Part shown: positions 1-6,497 of the stretch, piece after piece
How the letters are laid out: each line of letters starts with the position of its first letter
Position numbering within the stretch: position 1 is the stretch's first letter
Assembly (NCBI GenBank): GCA_964530195.1
Contig: CAZGXQ010000018.1
Location: 1-8,119 of the forward strand
Source: CAZGXQ01 sp964530195
GTDB taxonomy: Bacteria > Patescibacteriota > Minisyncoccia > Minisyncoccales > GBS-2
DNA: 8,119 bases
Reading direction: 5' to 3'
The notes under the pieces: model-generated
Seen by the model: the letters and a program-made list of their open reading frames with translations, nothing else
The model's database searches: none
Told to the model about the DNA's origin: nothing
Program-made: the position numbers and the translations under genes

Positions 1-138
1 GTAATTGTTATTTCTAATTCAGGACAGCCTGTAGAATTAGATAGAGCAAAAAAATTGGGGGCAAAAGATTGGCTAATAAAAACCGAGTTTGATCCAAATA
101 CCGTTATTGAAAAGGTAAAAAAACAAATAGGAGAATAA
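1..138 (+). CDS. Response-regulator receiver protein, C-terminal fragment (5' end outside window)
   Basis: The first 45 codons in frame 1, ending at TAA 136-138, are the last third of a CheY-like receiver domain. Visible landmarks are the beta-4 strand with its conserved Ser (VIVISN, residues 1-6), the LGAKDWLIK segment (19-27) carrying the conserved Lys, and a closing amphipathic helix (VIEKVKKQI). The phosphoacceptor Asp lies upstream of the window. The fragment ends directly after the domain, so no output domain follows and the protein presumably signals by protein-protein contact or phosphotransfer. It is clearly similar to the next gene: SN.GQ, the LGA.D.L.K pattern and the end helix align without gaps, which suggests tandem duplication. 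The gap to the next start is 4 nt, so the two are probably co-transcribed. Confidence 0.85.
   Translation, partial: VIVISNSGQPVELDRAKKLGAKDWLIKTEFDPNTVIEKVKKQIGE
129..133 (+). promoter_or_regulatory. Ribosome binding site of the receiver gene at 143
   Basis: AGGAG, 9 nt before the ATG at 143, lies inside the last codons of the preceding receiver gene. It supports this start and suggests translational coupling between the two receiver genes. Confidence 0.7.
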
Positions 139-142
139 AAAT

Positions 143-511
143 ATGGCAAAAAAAATTTTAATCATTGAAGATGACAAATTTTTAAGAGAATTAATTAGTA
201 TGAAGTTACAGAAAGAAGGGTATACAATAGTGGAGGCAGTTGATGGGGAGGAGGGAGAAAAAAAGATAAGAGAAGAAAAACCAGATTTAGTTTTGTTAGA
301 TTTAATTTTGCCTGGAATTGATGGCTTTGAGGTTTTAAGCAGAATTAAAGAAGATCCAACAGTTTCTTCAATTCCTGTGATTATTTTGTCCAATTTGGGG
401 CAAAAAGAAGAAATAGAAAAAGGTTTGAAATTGGGAGCAATTGATTTTTTGGTAAAAGCTCATTTTACCCCTGGAGAAATCATTGAGAAAATTAAAAATA
501 TTCTCAAATAA
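143..511 (+). CDS. Receiver-only response regulator (CheY-like)
   Basis: This is a complete 122-aa stand-alone receiver domain, the usual length for the CheY/Spo0F type, with no DNA-binding or enzymatic output domain. The acidic pocket is E9-D10-D11, the phosphoacceptor is D53 in VLLDLILPG, the switch Ser is S83 in VIILSN, and the conserved Lys is K105 in DFLVK. All residues needed for phosphorylation by a histidine kinase are therefore present. It would act in the cytoplasm as a phosphorelay intermediate or a signalling protein that binds a target. The start is supported by AGGAG 9 nt upstream. It follows a similar receiver gene after 4 nt and precedes holA by 23 nt. No kinase is in view, so partner and signal cannot be read from the window. 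Confidence 0.93.
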   Translation: MAKKILIIEDDKFLRELISMKLQKEGYTIVEAVDGEEGEKKIREEKPDLVLLDLILPGIDGFEVLSRIKEDPTVSSIPVIILSNLGQKEEIEKGLKLGAIDFLVKAHFTPGEIIEKIKNILK

Positions 512-517
512 AACTTA

Positions 518-523
518 AAGGAG
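518..523 (+). promoter_or_regulatory. Ribosome binding site of holA
   Basis: AAGGAG, 11 nt before the ATG at 535, lies in the 23-nt gap after the receiver gene. It fixes the start of holA at the MIIFLFG methionine. Confidence 0.7.
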
Positions 524-534
524 AATTAGCTTTA

Positions 535-1470
535 ATGATCATTTTTCTTTTTGGGTCAGATAGTTTCAGGCTTTATTCTAAATTTAAGGAAATCCTTGAA
601 CACTATCAAAACCTTCACAAAAACAAGGCAGATTTAATTATTTTCGAAGCAGAGAATTTGGATTTTCAAAAATTTAAAGATTTTTTAAATTCCCCTTCAC
701 TCTTTAAAAAGAAAAAGTTAATTATTTTAAAAAACATCTTTTTTAACAAAGAGTTTAAAGAAAAATTTTTAAAGGAAAAAGAAAAAATCCTCAGCTCGAA
801 AAATTTAATTTTAATTTGTCAAGAAGGCGAAATTGAAAAAAAAGATCCTTTATTTTCTTTTCTTATTAAAAATTCCAAGTGGCAAGAATTTCAGAAACTA
901 GAAGGAGAAAAAATAAAAAATTGGGCAAGAAAAGAGGTTTTAAAATATAATCTGGATATTGAACCAAAAGCTTTAAAAAGGCTTTTGGAATTTGTTGGAG
1001 ATGATACTTGGAGGTTAGCTCAAGAAATTAAGAAATTAGTGAATTTTAAAAAAGAAGGTAAAATCGAAATAAAAGATGTTGAAGCGCTAGTTGAGCCTAA
1101 TATAGAAATTCAAATTTTTAAAACAATTGATGCTTTAATTGAAAAAAAGAAAGATTTAGCTTTAAACCTTATTAATCTTCATTTAAAAAAAGGCAATCAT
1201 CCTCTTTATTTGTTAGGAGCATTAATTGCTCATTTTCGTCTTCTTCTTTCGGTTAAAGATTTAGTTGATAAAGGAAATTCCTGGTTTTTAGCTTTTAAGG
1301 AGTTAAATATTTCTCCTTTTTTAAGAAAAAAAATTTGGATTCAAGCTCAAAAGTTCGATACCCAAAAATTAAAAAAAATTTACCAAAAATTACTCAAAAT
1401 CGATCTTGGGATAAAAACTGGTCAATTGGAACCTCAAACAGGATTAGAACTCCTAGTAGCTGAAATTTGA
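535..1470 (+). CDS. holA: DNA polymerase III, delta subunit
   Basis: The delta subunit of the clamp-loader complex opens the beta sliding clamp so that it can be placed on primed DNA. At 311 aa it is slightly shorter than the usual 320-345. The N-terminal part (about 1-125) has the degenerate AAA+ layout of the family: an opening strand IIFLFGSDSF, the segment SLFKKKKLIILKN (55-67) matching the family's 'lF..rrLvvv.n' region, and a strand NLILIC (90-95). No Walker A is present, as expected for delta. The middle has W130, then VGDDTWRLAQEIKKL (154-168). The C-terminal helical collar domain shows IFKTIDALIEKK (194-205), LLGALIAHFRLLL (226-238) and the closing IDLGIKTGQ (289-297). It starts from a Shine-Dalgarno site, sits behind the receiver genes, and its last 37 bp overlap the end of rpsT on the other strand. 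The call rests on overall pattern, since delta is poorly conserved. Confidence 0.88.
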   Translation: MIIFLFGSDSFRLYSKFKEILEHYQNLHKNKADLIIFEAENLDFQKFKDFLNSPSLFKKKKLIILKNIFFNKEFKEKFLKEKEKILSSKNLILICQEGEIEKKDPLFSFLIKNSKWQEFQKLEGEKIKNWARKEVLKYNLDIEPKALKRLLEFVGDDTWRLAQEIKKLVNFKKEGKIEIKDVEALVEPNIEIQIFKTIDALIEKKKDLALNLINLHLKKGNHPLYLLGALIAHFRLLLSVKDLVDKGNSWFLAFKELNISPFLRKKIWIQAQKFDTQKLKKIYQKLLKIDLGIKTGQLEPQTGLELLVAEI

Positions 1471-1721
1471 AAAATTAATTTTGCAATTTTAGATTTTTTT
1501 CTTGCTGCAGTGTTTTTCTTTATTACACCAACTTTAGCTGCTTTATCTATCAATTTATAAACCTGAGGCAAAATCTTTTTTGCTTCTTCCACTTTTTTAT
1601 TAGCGCAAAGGATTCTAACCTCTTTAACGAGTTTTTTAATTTTTTCTTTATAAACCAGATTTCTTTGCCTTCTTTTTTTATTTTGTCTTAGAGCTTTTTT
1701 TGCAGATTTTGTTTTTGGCAT
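1434..1721 (-). CDS. rpsT: 30S ribosomal protein S20
   Basis: S20 is a primary 16S rRNA-binding protein of the small subunit, a three-helix bundle. This 95-aa protein starts with the family signature MPKTKSAKKALRQNKKRRQRN and carries the conserved C-terminal block VIKKNTAARKKSKIAKL (66-82). The start is the ATG at 1721; reading further upstream would add 26 residues unlike S20 and run through the promoter region. Most S20 proteins are about 85-90 aa. Here the last ten or so residues, ending in SSNPV, have no family counterpart I know, and they are encoded opposite the last codons of holA, a 37-bp convergent overlap. No Shine-Dalgarno site precedes the ATG, and the predicted transcription start is about 2 nt upstream, so the mRNA may be almost leaderless. 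No terminator is visible in its 3' region. Confidence 0.95.
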   Translation of the reverse strand: MPKTKSAKKALRQNKKRRQRNLVYKEKIKKLVKEVRILCANKKVEEAKKILPQVYKLIDKAAKVGVIKKNTAARKKSKIAKLIFQISATRSSNPV

Positions 1722-1729
1722 ATAAATAA

Positions 1730-1758
1730 ATTTTAAACATTTTTTTGTTTCTTTGCAA
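1730..1758 (-). promoter_or_regulatory. Predicted rpsT promoter
   Basis: Reading the - strand, TTGCAA (1758-1753, 4/6 to the -35 consensus) is followed after 17 nt by TAAAAT (1735-1730, 5/6 to the -10 consensus). The expected start point is about 1723, one or two bases before the ATG at 1721. The palindromic TTGCAA could also serve the promoter on the other strand. Confidence 0.5.
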
Positions 1759-1780
1759 GAAAGAAGAATTTTTCTATAAT
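1753..1780 (+). promoter_or_regulatory. Predicted promoter of the 139-aa protein / ATPase unit
   Basis: A perfect -10 hexamer TATAAT lies at 1775-1780. A weak -35 is TTGCAA at 1753-1758 with a 16-nt spacer, or TTTGCA at 1752-1757 with a 17-nt spacer; each matches 4/6. The expected start point is about 1786-1789, which coincides with the tandem ATGATG starting at 1786. No Shine-Dalgarno site is present, so the transcript is predicted to be leaderless. Confidence 0.6.
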
Positions 1781-1785
1781 TTAAG

Positions 1786-2205
1786 ATGATGAAAAACAAC
1801 TTTTCTTCAGAAAAAAAAGAGGAAACTTTAAAAATTGAATTTTCAGAAATTGAAAAATTAAGAGAAAGAATTCAGGAAATAGAAAGTAAAGTTTTGGAAG
1901 TAAAACCAGAAAGCAGGGAGAAAATTATAAAGGAAGAAATAAGGAGGTATTTAGAAGAACTTCAAAAAACCCCTCCTTTTGCTTCTCCAACTACTACTCG
2001 CGATGAGGTTAAAGAAATTTCAAAATTCCCACCCTCCCAGCAAGTTGGAGCTTTAATTTCTCTTGTTTTTGAAAAAGGCCTAAGAGAAGCACTTTCAATA
2101 GCTCGACAACTTCAAAATCCAGCAATTTTAGATGAGTTTCACGATACCTTAATTGATCAGTTTTACGAGAGACTGATTAAAGAAAAAATTATAAAACCAT
2201 TATGA
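1786..2205 (+). CDS. Unknown 139-aa helical protein, probable partner of the downstream ATPase
   Basis: I cannot assign a named family. The protein has no signal peptide or membrane segment. Residues 10-60 are highly charged with heptad-like spacing (IEKLRERIQEIESKV), suggesting a coiled coil, followed by a Pro/Thr-rich linker (PPFASPTTTRDE, 63-74). A better ordered helical part follows: PSQQVGALISLVFEKGLREALSIARQLQ (83-110) and NPAILDEFHDTLIDQFYERL (111-130). That last part has the look of a conserved domain, and I have a vague, unverified impression of similar small proteins beside such ATPases in CPR genomes. It starts at ATG 1786 or the adjacent ATG 1789, on a predicted leaderless transcript. 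Its stop overlaps the ATPase start (ATGA, 2202-2205), so the two are translationally coupled and probably act together, perhaps as a cytoplasmic adaptor of the motor. Confidence 0.85.
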   Translation: MMKNNFSSEKKEETLKIEFSEIEKLRERIQEIESKVLEVKPESREKIIKEEIRRYLEELQKTPPFASPTTTRDEVKEISKFPPSQQVGALISLVFEKGLREALSIARQLQNPAILDEFHDTLIDQFYERLIKEKIIKPL

Positions 2206-4616
2206 GTTTCATATTAATAGTTGCTCTACCCTTAATTTTTATCTTTTTTTCTCTTTTGATAATTTTTGCAAGAAGAAAGGAAAAAGAATTGCTTTTTCGT
2301 TCAATGAATTTCACCCTTCTTTTAGTTTCCCTTCCCCAAAAATCAACAAAAGAAATTTCTCTTGAAAATTATTTAAAAACAGCAGAACATTTTTTTTCTT
2401 CTCTAGGAGCAATTAAAGAGAGAAATTGGTTTTTTAAAATTTTTTTTGGTAATCCATTTTTAGTTTTTGAGATTGCAGTTCATAGAATAGGCGAAGAAAT
2501 TTATTTTTATGTGGCTTGTCCTCGCTCAATTGTTGAACTAGTAGAAAAGCAAATTGTAGGTTTTTGGCCAGAGGCTCGAGTTCAAAAAGTTCAAGATTAT
2601 AATATTTTTAATCCCCTAGGCTTTTCGGTTGGATCTTATGCTATTTTGGCTAAAAAGTACTTCTTTCCTCTAAAATCAATAAAGGATTTTGGAATAGACC
2701 CCCTTTCAGAGATTACTTCTGTTTTTACAAAATTGGCTAAAGAAGGAGAGGGTGCAGCAATTCAAATTATTGTTAGAAAAAGCAAGGTTAATTTAAGCAA
2801 ATTTGTGTTAAGCGCCAAAACAAAACCAGAAGATATTTTAAAATTAGCACCTCAAAAAGGATTCTGGCAAGAATTTGGAGAAGTAGCCTCTTCTTTTATT
2901 TTTTCAACAAAAAAGGAAAAAGCTCCTCAAAAAGAATTCCAACTAACCCCAGCTCAACAAGAATTTATTTCTGCAATTAGTAAAAAAGCTTCACAACCTC
3001 TTTTTGATGTCAATTTAAGAATTTTAGCTTCTGCCAAAACCAAAGAAAGAGCAGAAGAAATTTTAACCCAACTTGAAGCTTCTTTTGAGCAATTTAATGT
3101 CCCAACCCTAAATCAATTAAAATTCAAAAGACTTTCAGGTAAAAAATTGCAAAAACTTTTTTATTATTTTTCTTTTAGAATTTTTGATCCTTCTCAAACA
3201 ATTCTTCTTTCTAGTGAAGAATTAGCAACTATTTTTCACTTCCCCCACCCTCTTTTAGCCACTCCATATATTAAGTTGCAAAAAGCAAGACAAGCACCAC
3301 CCCCTATTGACTTGCCAAAAGAAGGAGTAATAATTGGAAAAAGCGTTTTTCGAGAAGAAGAAAGAATTGTAAGAATTGCAAGAGAAGATAGAAGACGACA
3401 TTTTTACATTATTGGTCAAACAGGGACTGGAAAGTCAGCCCTATTGGGAGAAATGATTAGACAAGATATGGAAGCTGGAGAGGGAGTGGCATTAATTGAT
3501 CCTCATGGAGATTTAGCAGAAAGAATTTTAACTTTAGTGCCTACCTCTCGAATTGAAGATGTGATTTATTTTAATCCCTCAGACGCGGAAAGACCCATAG
3601 GTTTGAACATGTTAGAGTATGATTTGAGGTTTCCAGAAGGGAAAACTTTTGTGGTCAATGAGATGTTGGAAATTTTTGAAAAACTTTATAATTTAAAAGC
3701 TTTAGGTTTTGGAGGTCCGATTTTTGAACAATATATGAGAAATGCACTTTTGTTAGTAATGGAAGATCCAGAATCTGGAAGCACTTTGATTGAGGTACCG
3801 AGAGTTTTGGCTGACAAAAGTTTTAGGAAATATAAACTTTCAAAATGCAAAAATATTGTGGTTAAAAATTTTTGGGAATTAGAAGCAGAAAAAGCTGGAG
3901 GAGAAGCAGCTCTAGCAAATATGGTTCCTTATATTACAAGTAAAATGAATATTTTTATTGCCAATGATTTAGTAAGACCTATTATTGGTCAACAAATTTC
4001 AGCTTTTAATTTTAGAGATATAATGGATCAGGGGAAAATTTTGATTGTTAATCTTTCAAAAGGAAGATTGGGCGAAATTAATAGTTATTTGTTGGGAATG
4101 ATTATTGTTGGGAAAATTTTAATTTCTGCTTTTTCCCGATCCGATACTCCAGAAGAAAAAAGAAGAGATTTTTATTTGTATATAGATGAGTTCCATAGTG
4201 TTACAACAAAAACCATTGCCTCTGCTTTAGCTGAAGCAAGAAAATATAGGTTGAATTTGATTTTAGCTCATCAATTTATTGGTCAATTAGATGAAGAAAC
4301 CAAAAAAGCGGTTTTTGGAAATGTAGGTTCAATTTTAGCTTTCAGAGTTGGACCAGATGATGCAAAATATTTAATTTCTCACTACGCTCCGGTTTTTGAT
4401 GAAAACGATTTGGTAAATTTTGACAATTACAATGGCGCACTAAAGCTTTTAATTTCTGGACAGCCTGCAAGGCCATTTAATATTGTTACTTTCCCGCCAA
4501 CAAAAGGAAATGAAAAAGTAGCTAGTTTGATTAAAGAATTTTCTAGAGCAAAATATGGAAAAGACAGAAATTCAATAGAAAACGAAATTTATCAAAGGCT
4601 TTCCAAAATGTATTAA
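2202..4616 (+). CDS. Membrane-anchored VirD4/TraG/HerA-type translocation ATPase
   Basis: This 804-aa protein is a P-loop motor related to type IV coupling proteins (VirD4, TraG/TraD) and HerA/FtsK translocases, which move DNA or protein substrates through an envelope channel using ATP. One N-terminal membrane segment (about 3-23, followed by RRKEKE) anchors it with the bulk in the cytoplasm. Residues 30-370 form a large region without motifs I recognise. The motor domain begins near 390: Walker A GQTGTGKS (405-412), the LIDPHGDL strand (431-438) typical of VirD4/TraD relatives, Walker B FYLYIDEFH (657-665, D662-E663), and LAHQFIGQL (688-696) with the motif-III Gln. Start and stop overlap show coupling to the 139-aa protein upstream. 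No relaxase, VirB channel genes or pilin are in view, so conjugation proper is not shown; DNA uptake, DNA export or protein secretion are all possible. Confidence 0.87.
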   Translation: MSFILIVALPLIFIFFSLLIIFARRKEKELLFRSMNFTLLLVSLPQKSTKEISLENYLKTAEHFFSSLGAIKERNWFFKIFFGNPFLVFEIAVHRIGEEIYFYVACPRSIVELVEKQIVGFWPEARVQKVQDYNIFNPLGFSVGSYAILAKKYFFPLKSIKDFGIDPLSEITSVFTKLAKEGEGAAIQIIVRKSKVNLSKFVLSAKTKPEDILKLAPQKGFWQEFGEVASSFIFSTKKEKAPQKEFQLTPAQQEFISAISKKASQPLFDVNLRILASAKTKERAEEILTQLEASFEQFNVPTLNQLKFKRLSGKKLQKLFYYFSFRIFDPSQTILLSSEELATIFHFPHPLLATPYIKLQKARQAPPPIDLPKEGVIIGKSVFREEERIVRIAREDRRRHFYIIGQTGTGKSALLGEMIRQDMEAGEGVALIDPHGDLAERILTLVPTSRIEDVIYFNPSDAERPIGLNMLEYDLRFPEGKTFVVNEMLEIFEKLYNLKALGFGGPIFEQYMRNALLLVMEDPESGSTLIEVPRVLADKSFRKYKLSKCKNIVVKNFWELEAEKAGGEAALANMVPYITSKMNIFIANDLVRPIIGQQISAFNFRDIMDQGKILIVNLSKGRLGEINSYLLGMIIVGKILISAFSRSDTPEEKRRDFYLYIDEFHSVTTKTIASALAEARKYRLNLILAHQFIGQLDEETKKAVFGNVGSILAFRVGPDDAKYLISHYAPVFDENDLVNFDNYNGALKLLISGQPARPFNIVTFPPTKGNEKVASLIKEFSRAKYGKDRNSIENEIYQRLSKMY

Positions 4617-4696
4617 AATGAAAATAAATTTTAAATTTTTGAAAAAGCAATTAAGAAACACCTTGGTCAAAATTTCAAAGTGAAAGTAGATTAAAT

Positions 4697-5521
4697 ATGT
4701 ATTTTGAAAAAATTCCAATACAATTTTTCGAGAAAAGAAAAAACCCTGTAGAAAGCTTGGAAGATTATTTGAAAGAAAGAGCAGAGGTTTTACAAAATCT
4801 TGGATTACCCGTAGACGAAAAAGCGAGAATTCAAGAAACGGCATTTACTGATATTTATTCAAAAGATGAAATTGAAAGGGATGTTCAAAAAATTGTTCAG
4901 AGACAAAAAGAATGGGAAGAAAAAGAATTAGCACAACAAAAGTTTGGAATAAGGAAAATAGGAGAAAAGTTTGAAGAATTTTTTATTCTTTTTATTAATA
5001 AAATGCTCGAAAAAGAAGAAATGGTAGCTGTTCGCAGTTCTAACTATGACGATGTTTTTGGAGGGGTTGATCACTTAATTTTGGATGTTAAAACCGGAAA
5101 TATAGTGGCTGGAATTGATACCCTAAGCGAAATTTCTGGAAGGCGATATGAACGCAAAATTCAGGAAATTCTGGCTAAAAATTTGGATGGGGGAGCAAGA
5201 ATAAAATATGGAGTGAGGGTTGAAAGAGGAGAAATAAAAAAGGGGAGATTGCAACAGGTTCCAGTTTTCCTTTTTGCTTTACCTTCTTCAAAAATTGATC
5301 AGATGATTGAAGTTTTTGACCCCCAAAAAGTTACACCAGTAGACGAAGATGGTTTTAGGTACTTTTTAGCCTGTTTGAAATCTCAAACAGATGCTCTTGC
5401 CAAAAAAGATCTAAAAACCTTTCCTCAGTTAGAAGAAAGATTCAGAGAGTTTCGAGAAAAAATTACCTCACTTTCCAAGGAATATCAAGTATTAGAAGAA
5501 GAAAGCGAAACCAGAATTTAA
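4697..5521 (+). CDS. Unknown 274-aa protein with Asp-rich core, possibly PD-(D/E)XK-like
   Basis: I do not recognise the family. The protein looks soluble, without signal peptide or membrane segments. The N-terminal third (1-85) is charged and helical. The middle holds the likely core: helix GEKFEEFFILFINKML (89-104), SSNYDDVFGGVDHLILD (114-130), IVAGIDTLSE (136-145) and YERKIQEIL (151-159). The order helix with Glu, strand with Asp (D125), strand with Asp (D141), helix with Lys (K154) resembles a PD-(D/E)XK nuclease core, but the third element is DxT rather than (D/E)xK, so this is only a possibility. A strand QVPVFLFALP (187-196) and a charged C-terminal helix follow. ATG 4697 is the first start after an in-frame stop at 4652; no Shine-Dalgarno site is visible. 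It lies 80 bp after the ATPase gene on the same strand, so it may share its transcript or function. Confidence 0.8.
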   Translation: MYFEKIPIQFFEKRKNPVESLEDYLKERAEVLQNLGLPVDEKARIQETAFTDIYSKDEIERDVQKIVQRQKEWEEKELAQQKFGIRKIGEKFEEFFILFINKMLEKEEMVAVRSSNYDDVFGGVDHLILDVKTGNIVAGIDTLSEISGRRYERKIQEILAKNLDGGARIKYGVRVERGEIKKGRLQQVPVFLFALPSSKIDQMIEVFDPQKVTPVDEDGFRYFLACLKSQTDALAKKDLKTFPQLEERFREFREKITSLSKEYQVLEEESETRI

Positions 5522-5612
5522 TTGAAATTATTTGATTTTTCTGCCTTTTATTTTCAAATTTTTTAATGCCCACACAAAATCTGAATAGTTAAAAATGTTT
5601 AAAAAATAAATC

Positions 5613-6305
5613 ATGCCATTTGAAATGCCAAAACCTGAATTTTTCTCCCCGCTAGAAGAAAAAGAAGGAAAAAGAGAAATAATTGAAGAAATTGAAAACA
5701 TTCCTTTACCTCCAGACCAAAAGATGGAGCTATTTTTAGCTTTTATTGGCGAAAAACCAGTTTCTAGTTTAGGTATATTATATGAAAGCGATAAAGCACG
5801 CCCTGGAGAAAGAGAGGAATTTATAAGGAAAAAGAATCAGATTGAACAATGTTTAAAAAAGACCGGGCTTTATTTTGAGATTGAAGAAAGAAGAGAAGTT
5901 GAGGCAACTGGAGTAGAAAGGCTAAAACTTGATTTTTTAGTGGCCAGAGAAAAAAAAGCAATTGATGAATTGAAAGAAGCACAAGAAAAACAAGACTATG
6001 TAACAATGGGAAGATTATTTGGATATCCAGAAACAGCAGTTCAAGCTTTTAAAAAAGGAATGGAAACAGAGAGAATGGAGGATTTTGTAATTGTTAATGA
6101 AAAAGAATGGTTTGAAACCTTACCAGAAGAAGAAAAAAAGCCTCTTTCTCAAGAAGGCGTTTTAGACTTTTTAATTTTTAGGCTTTCAAAAGAACATTGG
6201 AGAGAGGAATTAGAAGTTTTAAGGAAATGGCAGCGACAAATTCAAACTCAAGCCCCAAAGTTGTATAGGGAAATTATGGGGAGATTTGAAACAAAAAGAG
6301 AGTGA
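5613..6305 (+). CDS. Unknown 230-aa charged protein with FGYPETAV motif
   Basis: I cannot name a family or function. The protein is acidic and Lys/Glu-rich, without signal peptide or membrane segment. Residues 22-50 (ENIPLPPDQKMELFLAFIGEKP) and 52-110, which contain the strand-like pieces SSLGILYES and LKLDFLVAR, form an apparent alpha/beta N-terminal domain. A helix (112-127) leads into YVTMGRLFGYPETAVQAF (129-146), whose Gly-Tyr-Pro turn capped by a helix looks like a conserved motif. The C-terminal part has predicted helices around EGVLDFLIFRLS (181-192) and HWREELEVLRKWQRQI (195-210). The ATG at 5613 follows a 91-bp gap without an obvious Shine-Dalgarno site or hairpin. Codon use resembles its neighbours. 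It may belong with the genes at 4697 and 6535 as an accessory group, an inference from orientation only. Confidence 0.78.
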   Translation: MPFEMPKPEFFSPLEEKEGKREIIEEIENIPLPPDQKMELFLAFIGEKPVSSLGILYESDKARPGEREEFIRKKNQIEQCLKKTGLYFEIEERREVEATGVERLKLDFLVAREKKAIDELKEAQEKQDYVTMGRLFGYPETAVQAFKKGMETERMEDFVIVNEKEWFETLPEEEKKPLSQEGVLDFLIFRLSKEHWREELEVLRKWQRQIQTQAPKLYREIMGRFETKRE

Positions 6306-6355
6306 GATTTAGTTAAAAAAATTCTATACTTTATTTATTTTTTTCTTTCCGGTCC

Positions 6356-6382
6356 TCTCTAATTGATTCTCTAATTTTTGCT
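6356..6382 (-). repeat. Direct repeat copy 1: remnant of a uvrB 3' end (UVR motif)
   Basis: These 27 bp match 7440-7466 at 25 positions, in the same orientation. Read on the - strand they encode AKIRESIRE, compared with AKIRDLIRE in the UVR motif of uvrB. Weaker similarity continues to about 6394 after a 4-nt deletion, which shifts the frame and puts a UGA just before the motif. After the repeat the - strand frame continues as DRKEKNK and stops. It looks like a decayed piece of a uvrB (or other UVR-motif) gene end, not a functional gene. Confidence 0.6.
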
Positions 6383-6467
6383 ATTCAAGATTTTTTTACA
6401 CTTTCCCTCGAGTTAAAGAGAAAACTAGTTTTTCAACAGGATTTACTATTAGGAAAGAGAAAATAAA

Positions 6468-6497
6468 TTGATGTTTTTTAGATTCATTTAACATAAA
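6468..6497 (+). promoter_or_regulatory. Weak promoter candidate for the 282-aa protein
   Basis: TTGATG (6468-6473, 4/6 to -35) and CATAAA (6492-6497, 4/6 to -10) are 18 nt apart. If real, transcription would begin near 6504, inside the inverted repeat at 6494-6518, which would make that palindrome a DNA operator overlapping the promoter. Both boxes are poor and such AT-rich DNA yields matches by chance. Confidence 0.25.

Noticed and set aside
23..32. The 10-mer GGACAGCCTG, also found near 4459
   Set aside because: Both copies simply encode the tripeptide GQP in unrelated proteins, so this is chance similarity.
73..393. Open frame on - opposite the receiver genes
   Set aside because: It is a shadow of two well-supported receiver genes; its low-complexity Ser/Phe-rich product resembles nothing.
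1471..1482. AT-only palindrome AAAATTAATTTT just after holA as a terminator
   Set aside because: It has no G:C pairs, lies inside rpsT codons, and such palindromes are expected by chance at this base composition.
1722..1799. A 26-codon upstream extension of rpsT in the same frame
   Set aside because: The S20 family begins at MPKTKSAKKA (1721). The extension is unlike S20, crosses the divergent promoter region and enters the next gene.
1468..2205. Recoding of UGA as an amino acid, as in some CPR lineages
   Set aside because: holA, the 139-aa protein, the 230-aa protein and rpsT all end at UGA at sensible family lengths or gene junctions, so the standard bacterial code applies.
4618..4683. 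A 21-aa basic ORF (starts MKINFKFLKKQ) directly after the ATPase stop
   Set aside because: It has no ribosome binding site and only 21 codons in very AT-rich DNA, where such ORFs arise by chance. Its position and cationic character are curious but not enough to call a gene.
4572..4844. Open frame on - across the ATPase end and the next gene start
   Set aside because: The Phe/Leu-rich product is what antisense of Lys/Glu-rich coding DNA gives, and it crosses two better genes.
5821..6006. Short open frame on - inside the 230-aa protein gene
   Set aside because: It is an antisense shadow without start signals; the + strand frame is longer and coherent.
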